Positions 35,343 to 47,283 of a DNA stretch of 64,000 bases are shown piece after piece. Under the pieces are notes generated by a model. It ran no database searches. It had not been told where the DNA came from and saw only the letters and a list, made by a program, of their open reading frames with translations. Position 1 is the stretch's first letter. Each line of letters starts with the position of its first letter. Source of the stretch: Pegea sp. RAD2-039 (Eukaryota > Chordata > Thaliacea > Salpida > Salpidae); assembly GCA_034620365.1 (NCBI GenBank), contig JAQGEQ010000071.1:930001-994000 (forward strand). The letters are read 5' to 3'. Position numbers and translations under genes: made by a program.

Positions 35343-37399
35343 CATATTCATTGTGATATTTTCTCTTTATATTTATTGTTGATCGCATGTTGTACTATCA
35401 GTTTCACGTCATCATGATGACGTCATCATGATCAAATCATCTCTTGTTTTTTAATCAACTAATCTAAATGTGGCAAAACTCTGTTTGATTTTTTCTAACA
35501 GATGCTATCACGCCTAACATCAACTATTTATTGTAAATCTGCTTTTTTACACCTTGCTCCATACACCGTCGCGTGCCTACTTCCCTTCATTCACTCATTT
35601 CCTATTAGTGCCGAATCTACGAGTTTTTCATCTTCTAACAATCTTTCCATTTTCTTCTTACTTTTTTTCTTGGTGAATTTCCTTTTTAATCTGCAGCACT
35701 AATAAATGGTTTGTCTGCTTTATGTATTGTTCAATTTTTACATTTTTATTAATGTCAGTTACTTGAAAATAAACTTTCTATATCATGTTTGTTCAGCAAC
35801 GTTTTTCTAAACCAGTCAACATCAAGTAGAAGTACAAACCTTGCATTCCAGTAATGCTGGCTCACTTCATTTGTAAATAAGAAGCAAGTTTACATAATGG
35901 TCGATATTTTTGTGAATAAAACTTTCTCAACATCGAAAACTCTATAAATAAGTTGATGATTAATCATATTACAATACTTCTTATTTGAAAGTCGCATTTG
36001 CTTATAGAGCGACATGTCATCAAGCACTGACCTTTCTGCGAACAAAGTTTTGTCATCAGATAACAAGGAGTTTATCCCTAAAGTAAAATTTCATGTACAA
36101 GAGAAAAGATTTTTGATTTAAACAGCTGCTGTACCAAGAATTTCTTCTCTATTCATTCCGTGCCAATGTATTTGTTCTATTGTGAAATGGCTCATTTACA
36201 AAGTAATAAAACTTTCTTTAATTCGTTCAACTTTTGACTTGACGTTACAAAATATGTTATTTCAATTTAAATACTTTCTTGAATATTTGCATTTAGAGTA
36301 GATATATAAATGAAGCATAATATTTTCAATTTATCTAAATAATTGATGAAAAATTATTGATTTTTTTTTCGCTTCTACATTTTGCAAACTTCAAATTTTC
36401 AGAACATTACTGATTTATCTAAAAATACTTTAAAATGTAAAAGTTTAACATCTTGACGAACTTTTTGTTTTTGTATTTTGATCTCTATCAATATGTTATG
36501 AAAAAGTGTTTTGAAATTATTTGAAAATATTTTTAATCTATTATTACTTTCTTAGTAACAAAAGAGTAAAGTTATTTCACCTAAACCGTTTTTTGCAACC
36601 AACTTTCACATTTGATATCAGTAATCATGTAAAATATGAATCTTACCAAGAAATACGAGATGTAGTGTTTTAAAGATTAGACTAAATTATTTTTTAGATC
36701 AATACTTCAGCTATCTAGTATTTAACAATTTTTTTCTCAATCTAACTTAATTTTTTTAAAGAAGAATTTGAATAACTCGCGTTTTATCTGCTATCTTGAT
36801 TATTAAATATTAAAATTTTTTGAAAATTTTTAATTGTTCTTAATTAGAAATTTAATTATCATCTATTTAATTTCAAATAAATAATTCCAATTGATCTTAA
36901 GATGTAATAAAACTTTTAATCAACTTGTTGAATACAAATTATTCACCAAATCAATCTAGTTTTTAACTTTTATAAATGTTTTTTGTCTCTTTTCTATTTT
37001 ATCGGCTTAGAAGTCTCCCAATATTTTACTATTTTTGTAGCATAATATGAATAGAATCTATTCTCTAAACACCATCAAAGTTATTCTTTTAATTAGTTAA
37101 CTAATTATCAACTACCAAAATTATATTTCAAAGTTTCGTTGTTACTTATAGTTGAAAATTTGAAAACTTATATAAAAATTACTAAAAAGCTGATTAAACT
37201 TTCCGATAAAAAACTAAAAATGTATTGATCGGTTTTAAAATCACCATTTTACTCACAAGACAATATAACAGTTGCTTCGGCCGAGAACAGTCATGCTGGT
37301 TGTGCTCAAAAGGTGTTGTTTAAAACACAGTGAAATACAAAATAACTAAAACAAAATTTTAAGATCTTCCTTTTCTTTAATGTTGATTTTCCTTCTCTG
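35343..37399. other. 3' flank of the SH2 adaptor and intergenic DNA
   Basis: Contains a perfect palindrome at 35411-35432 (listed separately) in the likely 3'UTR. The rest is AT-rich, and nothing else is recognised. The open frame at 35502-35702 has no family resemblance. Confidence 0.5.
35411..35432. repeat. 22-bp perfect palindrome centred on TGACGTCA
   Basis: The 22 bases read the same on both strands and are centred on the CRE/ATF octamer TGACGTCA (35418-35425). It lies about 70 bases after the SH2-adaptor stop codon. The core GATGACGTCATC also occurs at 34137-34148 and 56338-56349. It could be a transcription-factor site, an RNA hairpin in the 3'UTR, or chance. Confidence 0.6.
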
Positions 37400-38580
37400 A
37401 ACTTTAGTTGTTTGTGGAGTAGAAAGCTTAGAACGATCTGTAGCGATATATTTCCAATAACTGACATTGATCTTAAGCCATTTCATATCGCGCTTGCATA
37501 CATCCTTAAACAAAAATAAGGATGTCCGATGTTACGTCTGCCTTTTGATAGCTCCCCATACAAGAGATCCTTGGGATCACTCCATCTTCCATCCGATGGA
37601 CGTGCCCGACCCAGCGCAGCCTTTGTTTACTTAGCATGGTATACATTGTTGTTAGGTCAGTGCAACTTGTTTGAGGTCTTTCGCTGCCATCTTAAACATA
37701 ATATACGACAGAGACAACGAAAATGAAAGTCGTGAGTTTATTTTCGTTAGCCTTCGACAAAGTTCAATTTTTTCTGAAGTACAATAGAATAGGCTCTTTG
37801 GTTGCAGCCATGGCTTTGATAGAAATATTTAGATTATTTCATACCCTGGAGGTAAACCGTGCAAATGTACCAGATGATTTACTGATGCAGCTGTTGATCT
37901 CGGCTTCTATTGATACTGATGATGTTATTCTTGAGTTGAGGTAGACACAATTATTTACAACCAACGTCACAGCCATCGATGTTGATAGGACGTTAACACT
38001 TTGGCTAAGAACTTTTATCTTTTTTTAGACTGATTTTTATTCCAAAGTCTGTACAGGCTAGTGAAAATCGGTCCAACAACATCTGTAGTTTTTTTGATGA
38101 TTGTGCACAATTGCTGCGTCATCGACAAAAAGCAGGTTGCGTATGTTATCCTTTTTTTACCTTTTTCTTCGTCTTTAGACATAACGCATTAAAAAAAAAA
38201 CTTCCGTAAGGTCTTAAATGAAGATAGATTCCTATATAGACCCAAGAAACGCTTGTTTTAGAAATATTGAGAAAAAATCCTAAAGAGCATTAGCAAGCGA
38301 CGCCAGCAGGGCCAAGCCCAAAATCTCTTAGTAATTTGTGTGAAGTTATAAAGACGAGACAATAACTTAAATCTTAAATAATCTTGTGAAGATACCTGTA
38401 GATTAGTTTTTTCAAATATTTCTCAAATCTAAGTTTATATTAACTAAACATAAATATGATTGATTGAATTATCAAGAGTTGTTAACCTTCGTAGGTTGCT
38501 GTTCTCTATAAATTTCAAGACTTGGGTAATATCTACCTCAATAAAACTTCGAAAGACTATTTCTCTTTTGCTGCTGTTTT
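37400..38580 (-). mobile_element. Decayed non-LTR retrotransposon, family B
   Basis: Read on the minus strand with several stops and frame changes, this gives the C-terminal half of a LINE reverse transcriptase protein: LFVDDAAIVHN (catalytic DD), LNSRITSSVSIEAEIN, FARLTSRVWNNLNISIK, QRLRWVGHVHRMEDGVIPRI, and KDVCKRDMKWLKI with WKYIATDRSKL. The order RLRWVGH, then MEDG, then KDVCKRD is a common signature of one abundant class of animal LINE proteins, distinct from family A. The part right of 38.2 kb is less certain. The copy is long dead. Confidence 0.75.
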
Positions 38581-39797
38581 TGATCTCATTCAGTTGTAAT
38601 TATTAGATAATGTTGGATTTTGGGCTGGTACGAGGGCCTACTAGGCTTTTGGGGCCAAGCTCTGGAGGGAAAATGCTTCAATTTGGTAGTAAAACTTGAA
38701 AAATGGCTTGCATATTTGGTTTAACTTACAGATGTGAATCTGTTTGTAGCAAAATGAATGTTGAAGCAGCTTTTGAAAAATTTATTGTAAAATTAGGTCT
38801 AGTTTTAACTCAATTGTCAGTAATTAAAATTAATGTCAAATGTTATAACAGAACAACTTTCCTTAAACTGTTGGTTCTTCATTTGTCTGTGTGTTTGACA
38901 AAGACTGTTGAAACTGTACAAAATCTCAAGCTCTCAGCTACCTGCGATATTGAAATTCGGTCCATAAATTTCAAAAGACCTTGTTAAACAATTTATGAAG
39001 AATGTGGACTCTTTGCTGATATAATCAATAATTTGTAACAAATTAATCAGAAAACCAGAACTTCGATTTATACTAAGTATTTCATAACTTTTTCAAGATA
39101 ATCTTTATAATGAAGTATCTATCATTTGACAAATCTATTCATTATTATAATCAGCTGTTTCACATTTTATAATCAACAAAATGATATATTTTTAATTGAT
39201 CTACAAACTCAGAAAATAATTATGAATTTTAGAAATACATCCTACAACAGCATGTAGTAACTAATTCACCAGTGTTTACATCAGTAGCCTATTATATTGA
39301 TGAGAATTGATACAATTTATCTATACAATTTATCTATAGTTTTTAGAAGACTAAACTGAACATTGTTTAATTGGACTATTTAGTAATTAAATAATTGTAA
39401 ATGGATCTTCAAGTTTTATTCTGAACAAGTATTTAGTTGAAAATCTTTTAAATTTTGTTTTTGAGTTACATCATATGTAACAGATCTTACATGATATAGA
39501 ATCAAATGATTTTTTAATTTCTTAACTAAAATCTTTTGTCAAGATTTTTCTATAACTCTTCTAAGATTTTGTAGCTAGAGTAGAGTTTTTAAACTACTGC
39601 TGAATTCTGTTTCAGATCAAATTGACCTAATAGTTTTTGAGAAATTTTAGAAGAAACATATACAGATGTTGACTTTATTTGTACAAAATATTTTAAAAAG
39701 AAATAAACCTAGCCAGAATGAAGTTACTTGATACTATAGGTATTAATCAAACGTAATCCTAAAATCGTTAGACTTCAACAACTACATTCTTTTCAAT
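38581..39797. other. Intergenic between the dead LINE and SNRPA1
   Basis: Mostly AT-rich with no gene. A short GC-rich patch at about 38,630-38,680 may be further mobile-element debris but is not identified. The SNRPA1 3'UTR is expected at the right end. Confidence 0.45.
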
Positions 39798-41123
39798 CTA
39801 TTCCACTTCCATTTCAACATCAGCAGCGTTTTGATGACTTCCATTTTGACTTTTACCTGAAAATACTTTCAAATGATAAAGAGCAACAAGCAAGATGCAA
39901 TTACCATTCGTAGCAGCGCCAGGTATTTGTCCTGATTGAAGCAGTTGTCGAAGCTTCTCAACTTCTTCCAGAGTAGATGCTTTCATGATTGCTTCCTACA
40001 AATAAAGTTGATGAAGAAAACTTGATCAATGAACAGATCTGTTCTTACTCTGATAGCTTCTTTGTTAGCTTTCGAGACTCCGTCTGATTCGAAATCTCCC
40101 GACCCTTCGGTGGCGGATCTATAAAATAAGAATTTTTCAATTTACAGTTTTCTGTGTTTCCAATAAATTTGTTTAATTTAAAGCAAGTGTAGTATCTGCT
40201 TTTTTCAATTTCAAAACCTAAGACAAGAATAAAAGAAACGGATATTCTCACATCTTTTTCTTGTCAATGTCTGACATAATCTGCTGTCCGCTCTTCGAAC
40301 CGAAGAACTCTTTTGCTTTATTTCGTTCCTATCACGGAATGACAAGCAGCAAACAAAGTTAGAAAATGTAAACAGAAATCAGATAAAACATCAACTAATG
40401 AAACTTACCTTCATCTTGATGCGCTGAAAGTCTAGTATCCGTATTTGGGGCATTCTATAGATCACATAAAGACGATAGTTCTTCTTCAAAGCAACAGGAT
40501 TTTGCATTACGCTCAGATACTCTAACTTCTTAAATTCCACTAGATTATCCAAATCAGAAAATTCACGCAATTCACAATTAGTTAAATACAACTCTTTAAG
40601 ATTGGGAATATTAACATGGATGTGTTCATCAATACGACTGATAAAAAAGAATCAGTGAGATTGATTGAAAGTTTGAATCAAAGACAAACCAAATTCGGTT
40701 GTTGTTGAAATGCAGAGTTTGCAATCTTGAAAGGTATGGAAATCCGTCCAACTTTCTGATGTCATTATCAGAAAAGTCAATAGCGTCAAACTGATCCAAG
40801 GTCGCTCCAAGATTTTCAATAACTGGAATCTTGTAACCTACAGGATAGCAACAAGTCGTTGAGAATACTTCTACCATCTCGATTGTATTAAAATGAAATC
40901 GATCAATATAATAAGGCAAATAAAACATAAAATAATTGAACTCATGGTAGCCACTGGCAATTCATACAGCTTAATAAGCAGAGGATAATAAAAATCTAAA
41001 TCAAAAATTTAATATAACAAAATAGAATAAAAATAACTTGCCTCTCAACAACAGTTCTCTTTCTCTCAGTGGATTCACATATTGAATAGCTTGATTAATC
41101 AAATCATTTGTTAGCTTAACCAT
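39798..41123 (-). CDS. SNRPA1: U2 snRNP protein A' (leucine-rich repeat)
   Basis: Nuclear spliceosome protein that binds U2 snRNA together with U2B''. Exons: 41123-41042, 40837-40690, 40637-40409, 40328-40252, 40118-40049, 39995-39905, 39856-39798; 251 residues (human 255). The N-terminus MVKLTNDLINQAIQYVNP, then GYKIPVIENLGATLDQFDAI, FSDNDIRKLDGFPYL, the LRR run and RLYVIYRMPQIRILDFQRIK are near-identical to animal U2A'. The C-terminal LRQLLQSGQIPG is also kept. Intron 1 starts with GC instead of GT (AGAG followed by GCAAGT at 41041), the usual consensus of GC-AG introns. An acceptor-like TTATTTCTAG ends 17 bases before the ATG. The upstream same-strand neighbour (GDPGP1) ends 270 bases before this start. 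Confidence 0.94.
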
Positions 41124-41396
41124 TTTAAAGCATCTACTACCTAGAAATAAATAGAAGGTTTAAATAACCAAATATACAATATTTTAATTATTATCAAGTA
41201 AAAAGATATCTAAGTTATCAAAAATAAAGTATATGATATAAGTTATAAAATAAATAATTTGAGAGCAATAACTGATAATTATAAAAGTAATGGACATAAT
41301 AAATATAAAATATAAATCAGAATATAATTAAAAAACAAAAATGCTAAATATTATTTAAGTAGAAAAATACATATATCTATAATAAGCTGGCTAGTC

Positions 41397-42416
41397 TTAA
41401 AAGGTGCTTTTAATTTTTGAAACGATCTTCTTAAAATCTTCATCACTAAATGTTGCTGCTTTCAAATGGTTTAGACATTTTTCAAATGAAATTGACTGAA
41501 ATTCTTCTAAAGACCTAATAACAAAATGTCCACCAACTTCTGTACATGCTATATCAAATAATTCACTATTAGCTAAAAATTTTGTTGATTTTCTTGGCCA
41601 AACATATACTCTTGTTCCATGGTACCCTCTTGTAAATAGCACAGTATAAGGAATGTTGTCAGAGAGAAATAAATTTAAAAGTTGTTTGATTTCATTGGCA
41701 ACACCTTCATGGTCAGAGAAAGGTAATTGAAAAACAAACCCACACATAGGGGCAGTTGAGTGTATCAGATACAAATTGTTGATCAAGTGGTCACCCAAAG
41801 GCAAATTATCAACAAATAATTCACTTTCACAATACATTGCATGTATATGTAGATGGTTAACTGAAGCCCATGCATGTATACTATTAAAACCAACCCTAAA
41901 AGTTGGTTGTGAGCTTAGCTGTAATAAATCAATTGCAAGCAAAATAGAATTATAAGTTAAATTTTGGGGAAGACCTTTTTTAATTTGAGGAACTAAAAGC
42001 ATATGAAATTTATCAATTGGACTACAATTTATTATCACATAATTATTTTCTTCACCAACTGAATCATTATGAAACCGGGAAACTAATTTAAATAAAACTT
42101 CTTCTTTATTAATCTTATTAAAGTTAAACTGTTTATCATCAAATGGTGTAACTGGTGATTCAAACTTTCCAGGCTCTCTTCTATTTCTAACTCTATTAAG
42201 ATTTAGTTGAGCCATAAATTTATAATCAAATCCATTAACTTTTCCATCTAACACTTTGTATTTACAATCTTTTAAAGAATATTTAAAAAGATTTTTTATT
42301 TCAGCTTTTTTCCATTTATCTTGAAGCAATTTATCAAATTCTGATAATTTTAATTCTGAATTTACAAATTCAAATCTTTTAATTAAATCCTTTTCATTAT
42401 AACTAAAACTTTCCAT
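41397..42416 (-). CDS. GDPGP1: GDP-D-glucose phosphorylase 1
   Basis: Cytosolic HIT-superfamily enzyme that cleaves GDP-glucose with phosphate to glucose 1-phosphate and GDP, a clean-up reaction preventing misuse of GDP-glucose. 339 residues in a single coding exon. Seen: the FMAQLNLNRVRNRREP block typical of the family (about 68-83), the nucleotide-binding HIT-like triad HLHIH (His188, 190, 192) inside WASVNHLHIHAMY, and a C-terminal domain with TRGYHGTRVYVWPRKS. The frame stays open upstream to 42488, but ATTTTTAG just before the chosen ATG looks like a splice acceptor (AG at 42425-42424), so the extra 24 hydrophobic residues are probably intron. It lies in tandem with SNRPA1. Confidence 0.9.
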   Translation of the reverse strand: MESFSYNEKDLIKRFEFVNSELKLSEFDKLLQDKWKKAEIKNLFKYSLKDCKYKVLDGKVNGFDYKFMAQLNLNRVRNRREPGKFESPVTPFDDKQFNFNKINKEEVLFKLVSRFHNDSVGEENNYVIINCSPIDKFHMLLVPQIKKGLPQNLTYNSILLAIDLLQLSSQPTFRVGFNSIHAWASVNHLHIHAMYCESELFVDNLPLGDHLINNLYLIHSTAPMCGFVFQLPFSDHEGVANEIKQLLNLFLSDNIPYTVLFTRGYHGTRVYVWPRKSTKFLANSELFDIACTEVGGHFVIRSLEEFQSISFEKCLNHLKAATFSDEDFKKIVSKIKSTF

Positions 42417-43621
42417 TTGGCTCCTAAAAATAACAAATATTAAAAAAAAATTCAGACAATATAAAATATTTGAAATAAATTCTTTCATAACTATATTTTA
42501 TTTTATAATCTGAATCTATAATAAAACATGATTTAATAAAAAATATACAAAAATACTAAAGAGTTTGTTTGAAATTATTAAATAAATTAACTTTATTAAT
42601 TCATCTTATAGCCTAATAATGCAATCAAAGCAAGAAATAATTTTTTTATGAATTAAACTTATATTCAAAAACTTCCAGCGCCAACTAATATAAATTTTTT
42701 TCAACTTAGTTGAGTGAATAAAATTAGTGTTGCCAATGAAAAAATTAAAAACTTAAAATCCTCAAAAATCTTAAAACTACTCTGTTTTATGATTTAACTA
42801 GTATCTATATTTTTTGCATTTTAAAATGGAAATAAATAGTTCTATAAGACTATTGTTATGCCAGCGTTTTATTGCCAAGAAGTAGATTTCAGGAAATTTT
42901 TGAACTTAAAGTTAGCCATCCTAGTACTAAACGCTATTATTTAAGTGTCTCAACAGCTCATGACTTTGTTTTAATTATATGTATAACTGATCCACTGTAC
43001 TGATTCGGAAAGTTTTTGGTAAACGTACTATTGCATGGCCTTATTACGTTGTAATTTGAGCTGCTTCCCAATAACTAAAAAGTTATTATTGTGTATCTTC
43101 AATTATCATTTTATATATCTACCTCTGTTACCAATGGAGTATAATAAGATTATTATCAACTTAGATTAATTATCATTATAAATTCCATCTCATTATTACT
43201 CCAATCATAGTTCCTTTTCTTTTATTTAAGAAGTTTCTTTTTCAAATTAATATTATCATGACGCTTTATATGTTTGATGAAGTGTTCGCAGAGAAAACTG
43301 CACAATTAAATAAGACCTGGGTAGATGAGCCTTAGATATCAGTTGTTTTGCTGATAACACGGAGACGACAACAGCATTAAGTAGATGCATGGACAAACAA
43401 GCAGCCCATTCTAAGCAGCCCGTTCTTTAGACAACGAGCTCTACCAATAATGATAAGAATGTGAATTTTGTGAAATAGGGATTTAGTAAAATATTAAAAG
43501 ATGGCAGTAAATTTATTTTTCATAAAATCAGGTAGGTTTTGCGGAAACGGAAACCTTTTACATTATTTCAATCAAAAGTTAATTAAAGATAAAATTAAGA
43601 TTGATATCTCAAGTCAAATAA
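42417..43621. other. Intergenic upstream of GDPGP1
   Basis: AT-rich with no gene recognised. The GDPGP1 promoter should lie at the left. A frame at 43501-43683 runs into the LINE tail and is not called. Confidence 0.45.
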
Positions 43622-46060
43622 TTTTATTTATTTATTACAATAAACGCAAAGGAGGGTTGCCTAAAAAGAATACCTCTCCTTAACACACATTCCCACAAAT
43701 AACATCTATTAAGTTAGAAACATAGAAAGAAAAAGATGTAACACGTTGCTTTTCGGTAGTCCTCATACAATATAACAGTGAACAATCACATAGAATTATA
43801 GTAATATTTACAAAAAGGAAAAATTCACAGTTTATAAATCGCAGTGTTGGCAATATTATAATGGTTCAACTTCTGTTTGAACAACGCAAGTGATTCTGAC
43901 ATGACAATGTCTGATGGCAGCTGGTTCCAAGTAATAATTGTGCGGTATGAGAAAAAAAATCGCTCTGATTAGCATACCCGGTCATATGGGCTTATTAAGG
44001 TGTAATGTGTGTTGTCTTAGTTGATATAACTTAAAGGAAGGACTAATGGAAAATAAAGAATCGAATTAAAGGTCAACTAAATTGTGGGCAATTTTAAAAA
44101 TAAGAACTAAGCTGTATTTAATCAGTCGAGTTTCCAATGTATCTAAATTGAAGAAGTTAAGACGATGTTTATAACTATCATATTTAATATTAAGTTTCCT
44201 GTATACCAAACTCGTAAATGTTACCTGAACAGACTCGATTTTTTTGATATCACTAACCTGATATGGCATCCATGCACTGGCATTGTACTCAAGAGTTGGA
44301 CGTACGTACAATTTAAAGAGGTTGATAAAGAAGTATGGATCCTAAGAATTAAAGGTCTTTGTAATAAGGTGGAAAAGATTGATTGATTTTTCAAAGATTT
44401 TGGAAACATAATTGTGTCATTTAAAGTCAGATGACAGAGTAATGCCAAGGTCTATGACCGAAGATATTCGTTGAATAATAAATCCATTAATGGAGTATTG
44501 GTTCAAGGAATTTGCAGCTGGCTTACGACAGAAATATTGTAAATTCTTAAAATATTTGGGCAAATGTGGTCTTTTGTTGACTTGATAAAAAGGTATGAAT
44601 TTTTCAGTTTTCTCTTTAACGAAGTTTGTAAGCCTTGAGTAAATAGTATTGATGTTTTCGGAAGAGTTGAAAATAGAAATCTAGTAAACACCTGATAGAA
44701 ACTTTTCTTACAATTATAATTTCCACAATAAAAATTCCTTTTGCTTGAAGTTTTAACGTTCATAGGAAAAGTTTGATGGAGCTTGAATTCAATCATGTTG
44801 TGATCGCATATCGGAGCAAAAAGTTCTTTTTGATCAACGTAGATAATGTACTCAGGTTTTGATGTAATAATAATATCTAAAGTATTACCACTGACTCAGG
44901 TCGGAAAAGTAATCATTTGAGATAGATTATTGGCATTGAGGAAGCTTACAAAGGAATGACTTAGAAAGGGTGAATTAATATTATCGCTATCCAAGTTAAA
45001 CGATTTTCCCATAAATGCTAAATTTGGGTTATTCCAATCAATTTTACTAAAATTGAAATTCCTTCAAAATATATAACTCAGGACACATAAAACTTTTCAG
45101 AACCTTCAATAAGGCCTTAATAGTAACCTCATCATTAACTTTAGAGGGTGGTAGGTAGGTACATATAAAACGAGAAAATTTGGACTTTGATTATGAAAAT
45201 CTAAAGCAATAATATCAAATCCTGGACAATTAATGGCATCGATCTGAATTCTAGAAACTATGGATGTAAGTGATGTTTTGTAAATTACGCAAACACCGCC
45301 GCCTCTATCATACAGTCTGTCATAACGCAAAGCACAAAAAAGATTACCATCAACAAGAAAAGAATCAGGATAAACGGTTTCAACCAAGTTTCAGTAACAA
45401 AAACAAATGTGAAATCTTAAAAATGAAAAACAGCTTTCAATTGGAAAATTTTGTTAATAATCGACCGTGCGTTGAAGAATGTAATAAAGGAATTGTCTTT
45501 TTGACGCTTGTGAGATTTAATGATAAGCTTCTGCAAAACGATATCTTGGGCCGGAAGGATGGTATTGAAAATTGTGTGCGGAAAGAGTTTGAAAAAAGAA
45601 GATGTGGGTCCAGTGGTTATTTGCCACTTCCGTTTTTTTAAAGAACCTTGAAAATTCTCAAAGCTCATGGTGGACCTCGAACTTTGTATTTGAAATCAGT
45701 TGGTTGTTCCTTCTGATTTCCGTTATATGCCTTTTTCCACAAAATGCTTATTTTCTAAGCGATCATCTTCACACATATCATGGGCTACTCTAATGCACTC
45801 GAATTTTTTGACAAGCCTTAGCTTATACAGCTTGCTGATATAGATTTGCCGATGTCGGACAATAGGTTCGAATTAGAATTAGAGGAGGTAGTTGTTATGT
45901 CCATGGTTCTACGATTAATTTAGAACCATTTAAATCCCATTTGCTTCATTCGGTTGTTTTTAAATATTTCATAAATTTTCTTACTCACATCACTACAGGT
46001 GAGATGAAACCAGGAGAGGCAGTTAATGCATTCTATTGCCGGGAGAAATTATGCCAAAAC
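43622..46060 (-). mobile_element. LINE family A copy with internal deletion (copy 5)
   Basis: Co-linear with copy 1: the 3' tail and 3'UTR at 43,622-43,860, the ORF2 C-terminus (IKYDSYKHRLNFFNLDTLET) to about 44.52 kb, then the endonuclease part of ORF2 (RYDRLYDRGGGVCVIYKTS) to about 45.67 kb, and remnants of ORF1 with its zinc finger to about 46.06 kb. About 1.2 kb of ORF2, matching copy 1 at roughly 2,843-4,040 and containing the reverse-transcriptase core, is missing at about 44,530. Frameshifts and stops occur throughout, so the copy is inactive and older than copy 1. Confidence 0.85.
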
Positions 46061-46289
46061 TAAGGATATTGCAGAAGAAGTTAAATAAAAAGATAATTTC
46101 CGCTGCTTCATCACAATCATATTAAAACTCCACCACACATTAAAAGTTAGTTAAATGAAAATTATACAAAAAATCTCTTATACAAAAAATGTATGATCAA
46201 AAACTAGTACAAAGCAATTTACAAGGTTAAGTGTATGAAAATAATTTAAGGAATATGAAAAATTGAAGTTAATAAGTGACACGACTATA

Positions 46290-47283
46290 AGGGAAGTAAA
46301 ACTTGTACCAGCGGCACAACAAGTAAATTTTATAAGTTTGTCAAATCAGACTTAAATTCCCGATCTTTCATTCCACCCCTTGTGATAAAAATGTGTATCT
46401 CAGTGATCTCAAAAAAGCTAAACTTCTCAAACAAAGCTTTCAGAAGTTCTTCAGATACGACAACGACTATAAAAAAAGTTTCTTACAAAAAGTTTTAAAT
46501 TTTTTGTCCACAACATCAAGAATAAATTAACTCGTACACTTGAAACAATTTCTTCTTATCTTATTAGGAGATATATTTATTTTATAATACACCTTGTATT
46601 ACATGTCTTTAATAATTCATTATCTTCTAGTTACATACAATGGAAGAGTTCTATTATTATCCCAGTTTATATAAAAGGGGTCAGAAATTGTAGCGTCTAC
46701 CGAATCTTTGAATTGATCATTTCTCAAAAAATTGATTTATCTTCTCAACAATAATTTGCTCTCTGATCATCAGTTTAAATTTACTCCTCTAAGATCCTCC
46801 AGTGATCAGCTGTTGTCCTGTATGCACCAGTCGCTATATTCCTCAGCAAACAATTAAACAACCAATATCATCTATAACATTTGACATCTGATATTAGCAA
46901 AAACTCTCAGACAGTTTAACATTAACCCTATCTCTCGGGTTAAGTAATCTTTTAAAGATGAACAATCAGTCACCATTTGTCGCACTGCTTCAAGTTTTCT
47001 TGAATTTTTCGTCGTTGCTTTCAAGTCATCATTATTGACGCTTTTCTCTTCAATATTTACATTTTAAACATTACAGAGTATTCTACACCACTAAATGTTT
47101 TTGAAAGTTTACTACATTTTGCCAGCGATAACAAACTTTGTAGTATTTTTCAGTTGCTCTTCAATATTTTTGGAAATAACTAAACTATGGCTTAAATCTA
47201 GTCAACTTAAGCTCGCCACCGAGAAATGTTTTTACCTGTCAATAAATAAACCATCAAACTCTGACCAAACATCAACTTAATTT
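46290..47283 (+). mobile_element. Decayed reverse transcriptase of another LINE (family C)
   Basis: With many stops, the plus strand reads in the order expected for a reverse transcriptase: SDLKKAKLLKQSFQKFF, then LLSDHQFKFTPLRSSSDQLL, then a catalytic-region remnant and FLEITKLWLKSSQLKLATEK. The pieces align by position with ORF2 of family A (KAELLNKQFEKVF, LISDVQHGFVKQRSS, WSANWQLKIQPTKSE) but differ in sequence. It lies on the opposite strand to copy 5, directly beside it. Confidence 0.6.

Noticed and set aside
39798..42416. SNRPA1 and GDPGP1 as an operon
   Set aside because: They are co-oriented with a 270-base gap, but the gap is ample for separate promoters and no positive evidence of a shared transcript is visible. 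It is only kept as an idea under the trans-splicing finding.
42417..42488. GDPGP1 starting at 42488 with an N-terminal membrane anchor
   Set aside because: The extra residues are hydrophobic readings of a T-rich tract ending in a splice-acceptor AG. The enzyme is cytosolic in other animals, and the ATG at 42416 follows the AG by seven bases.
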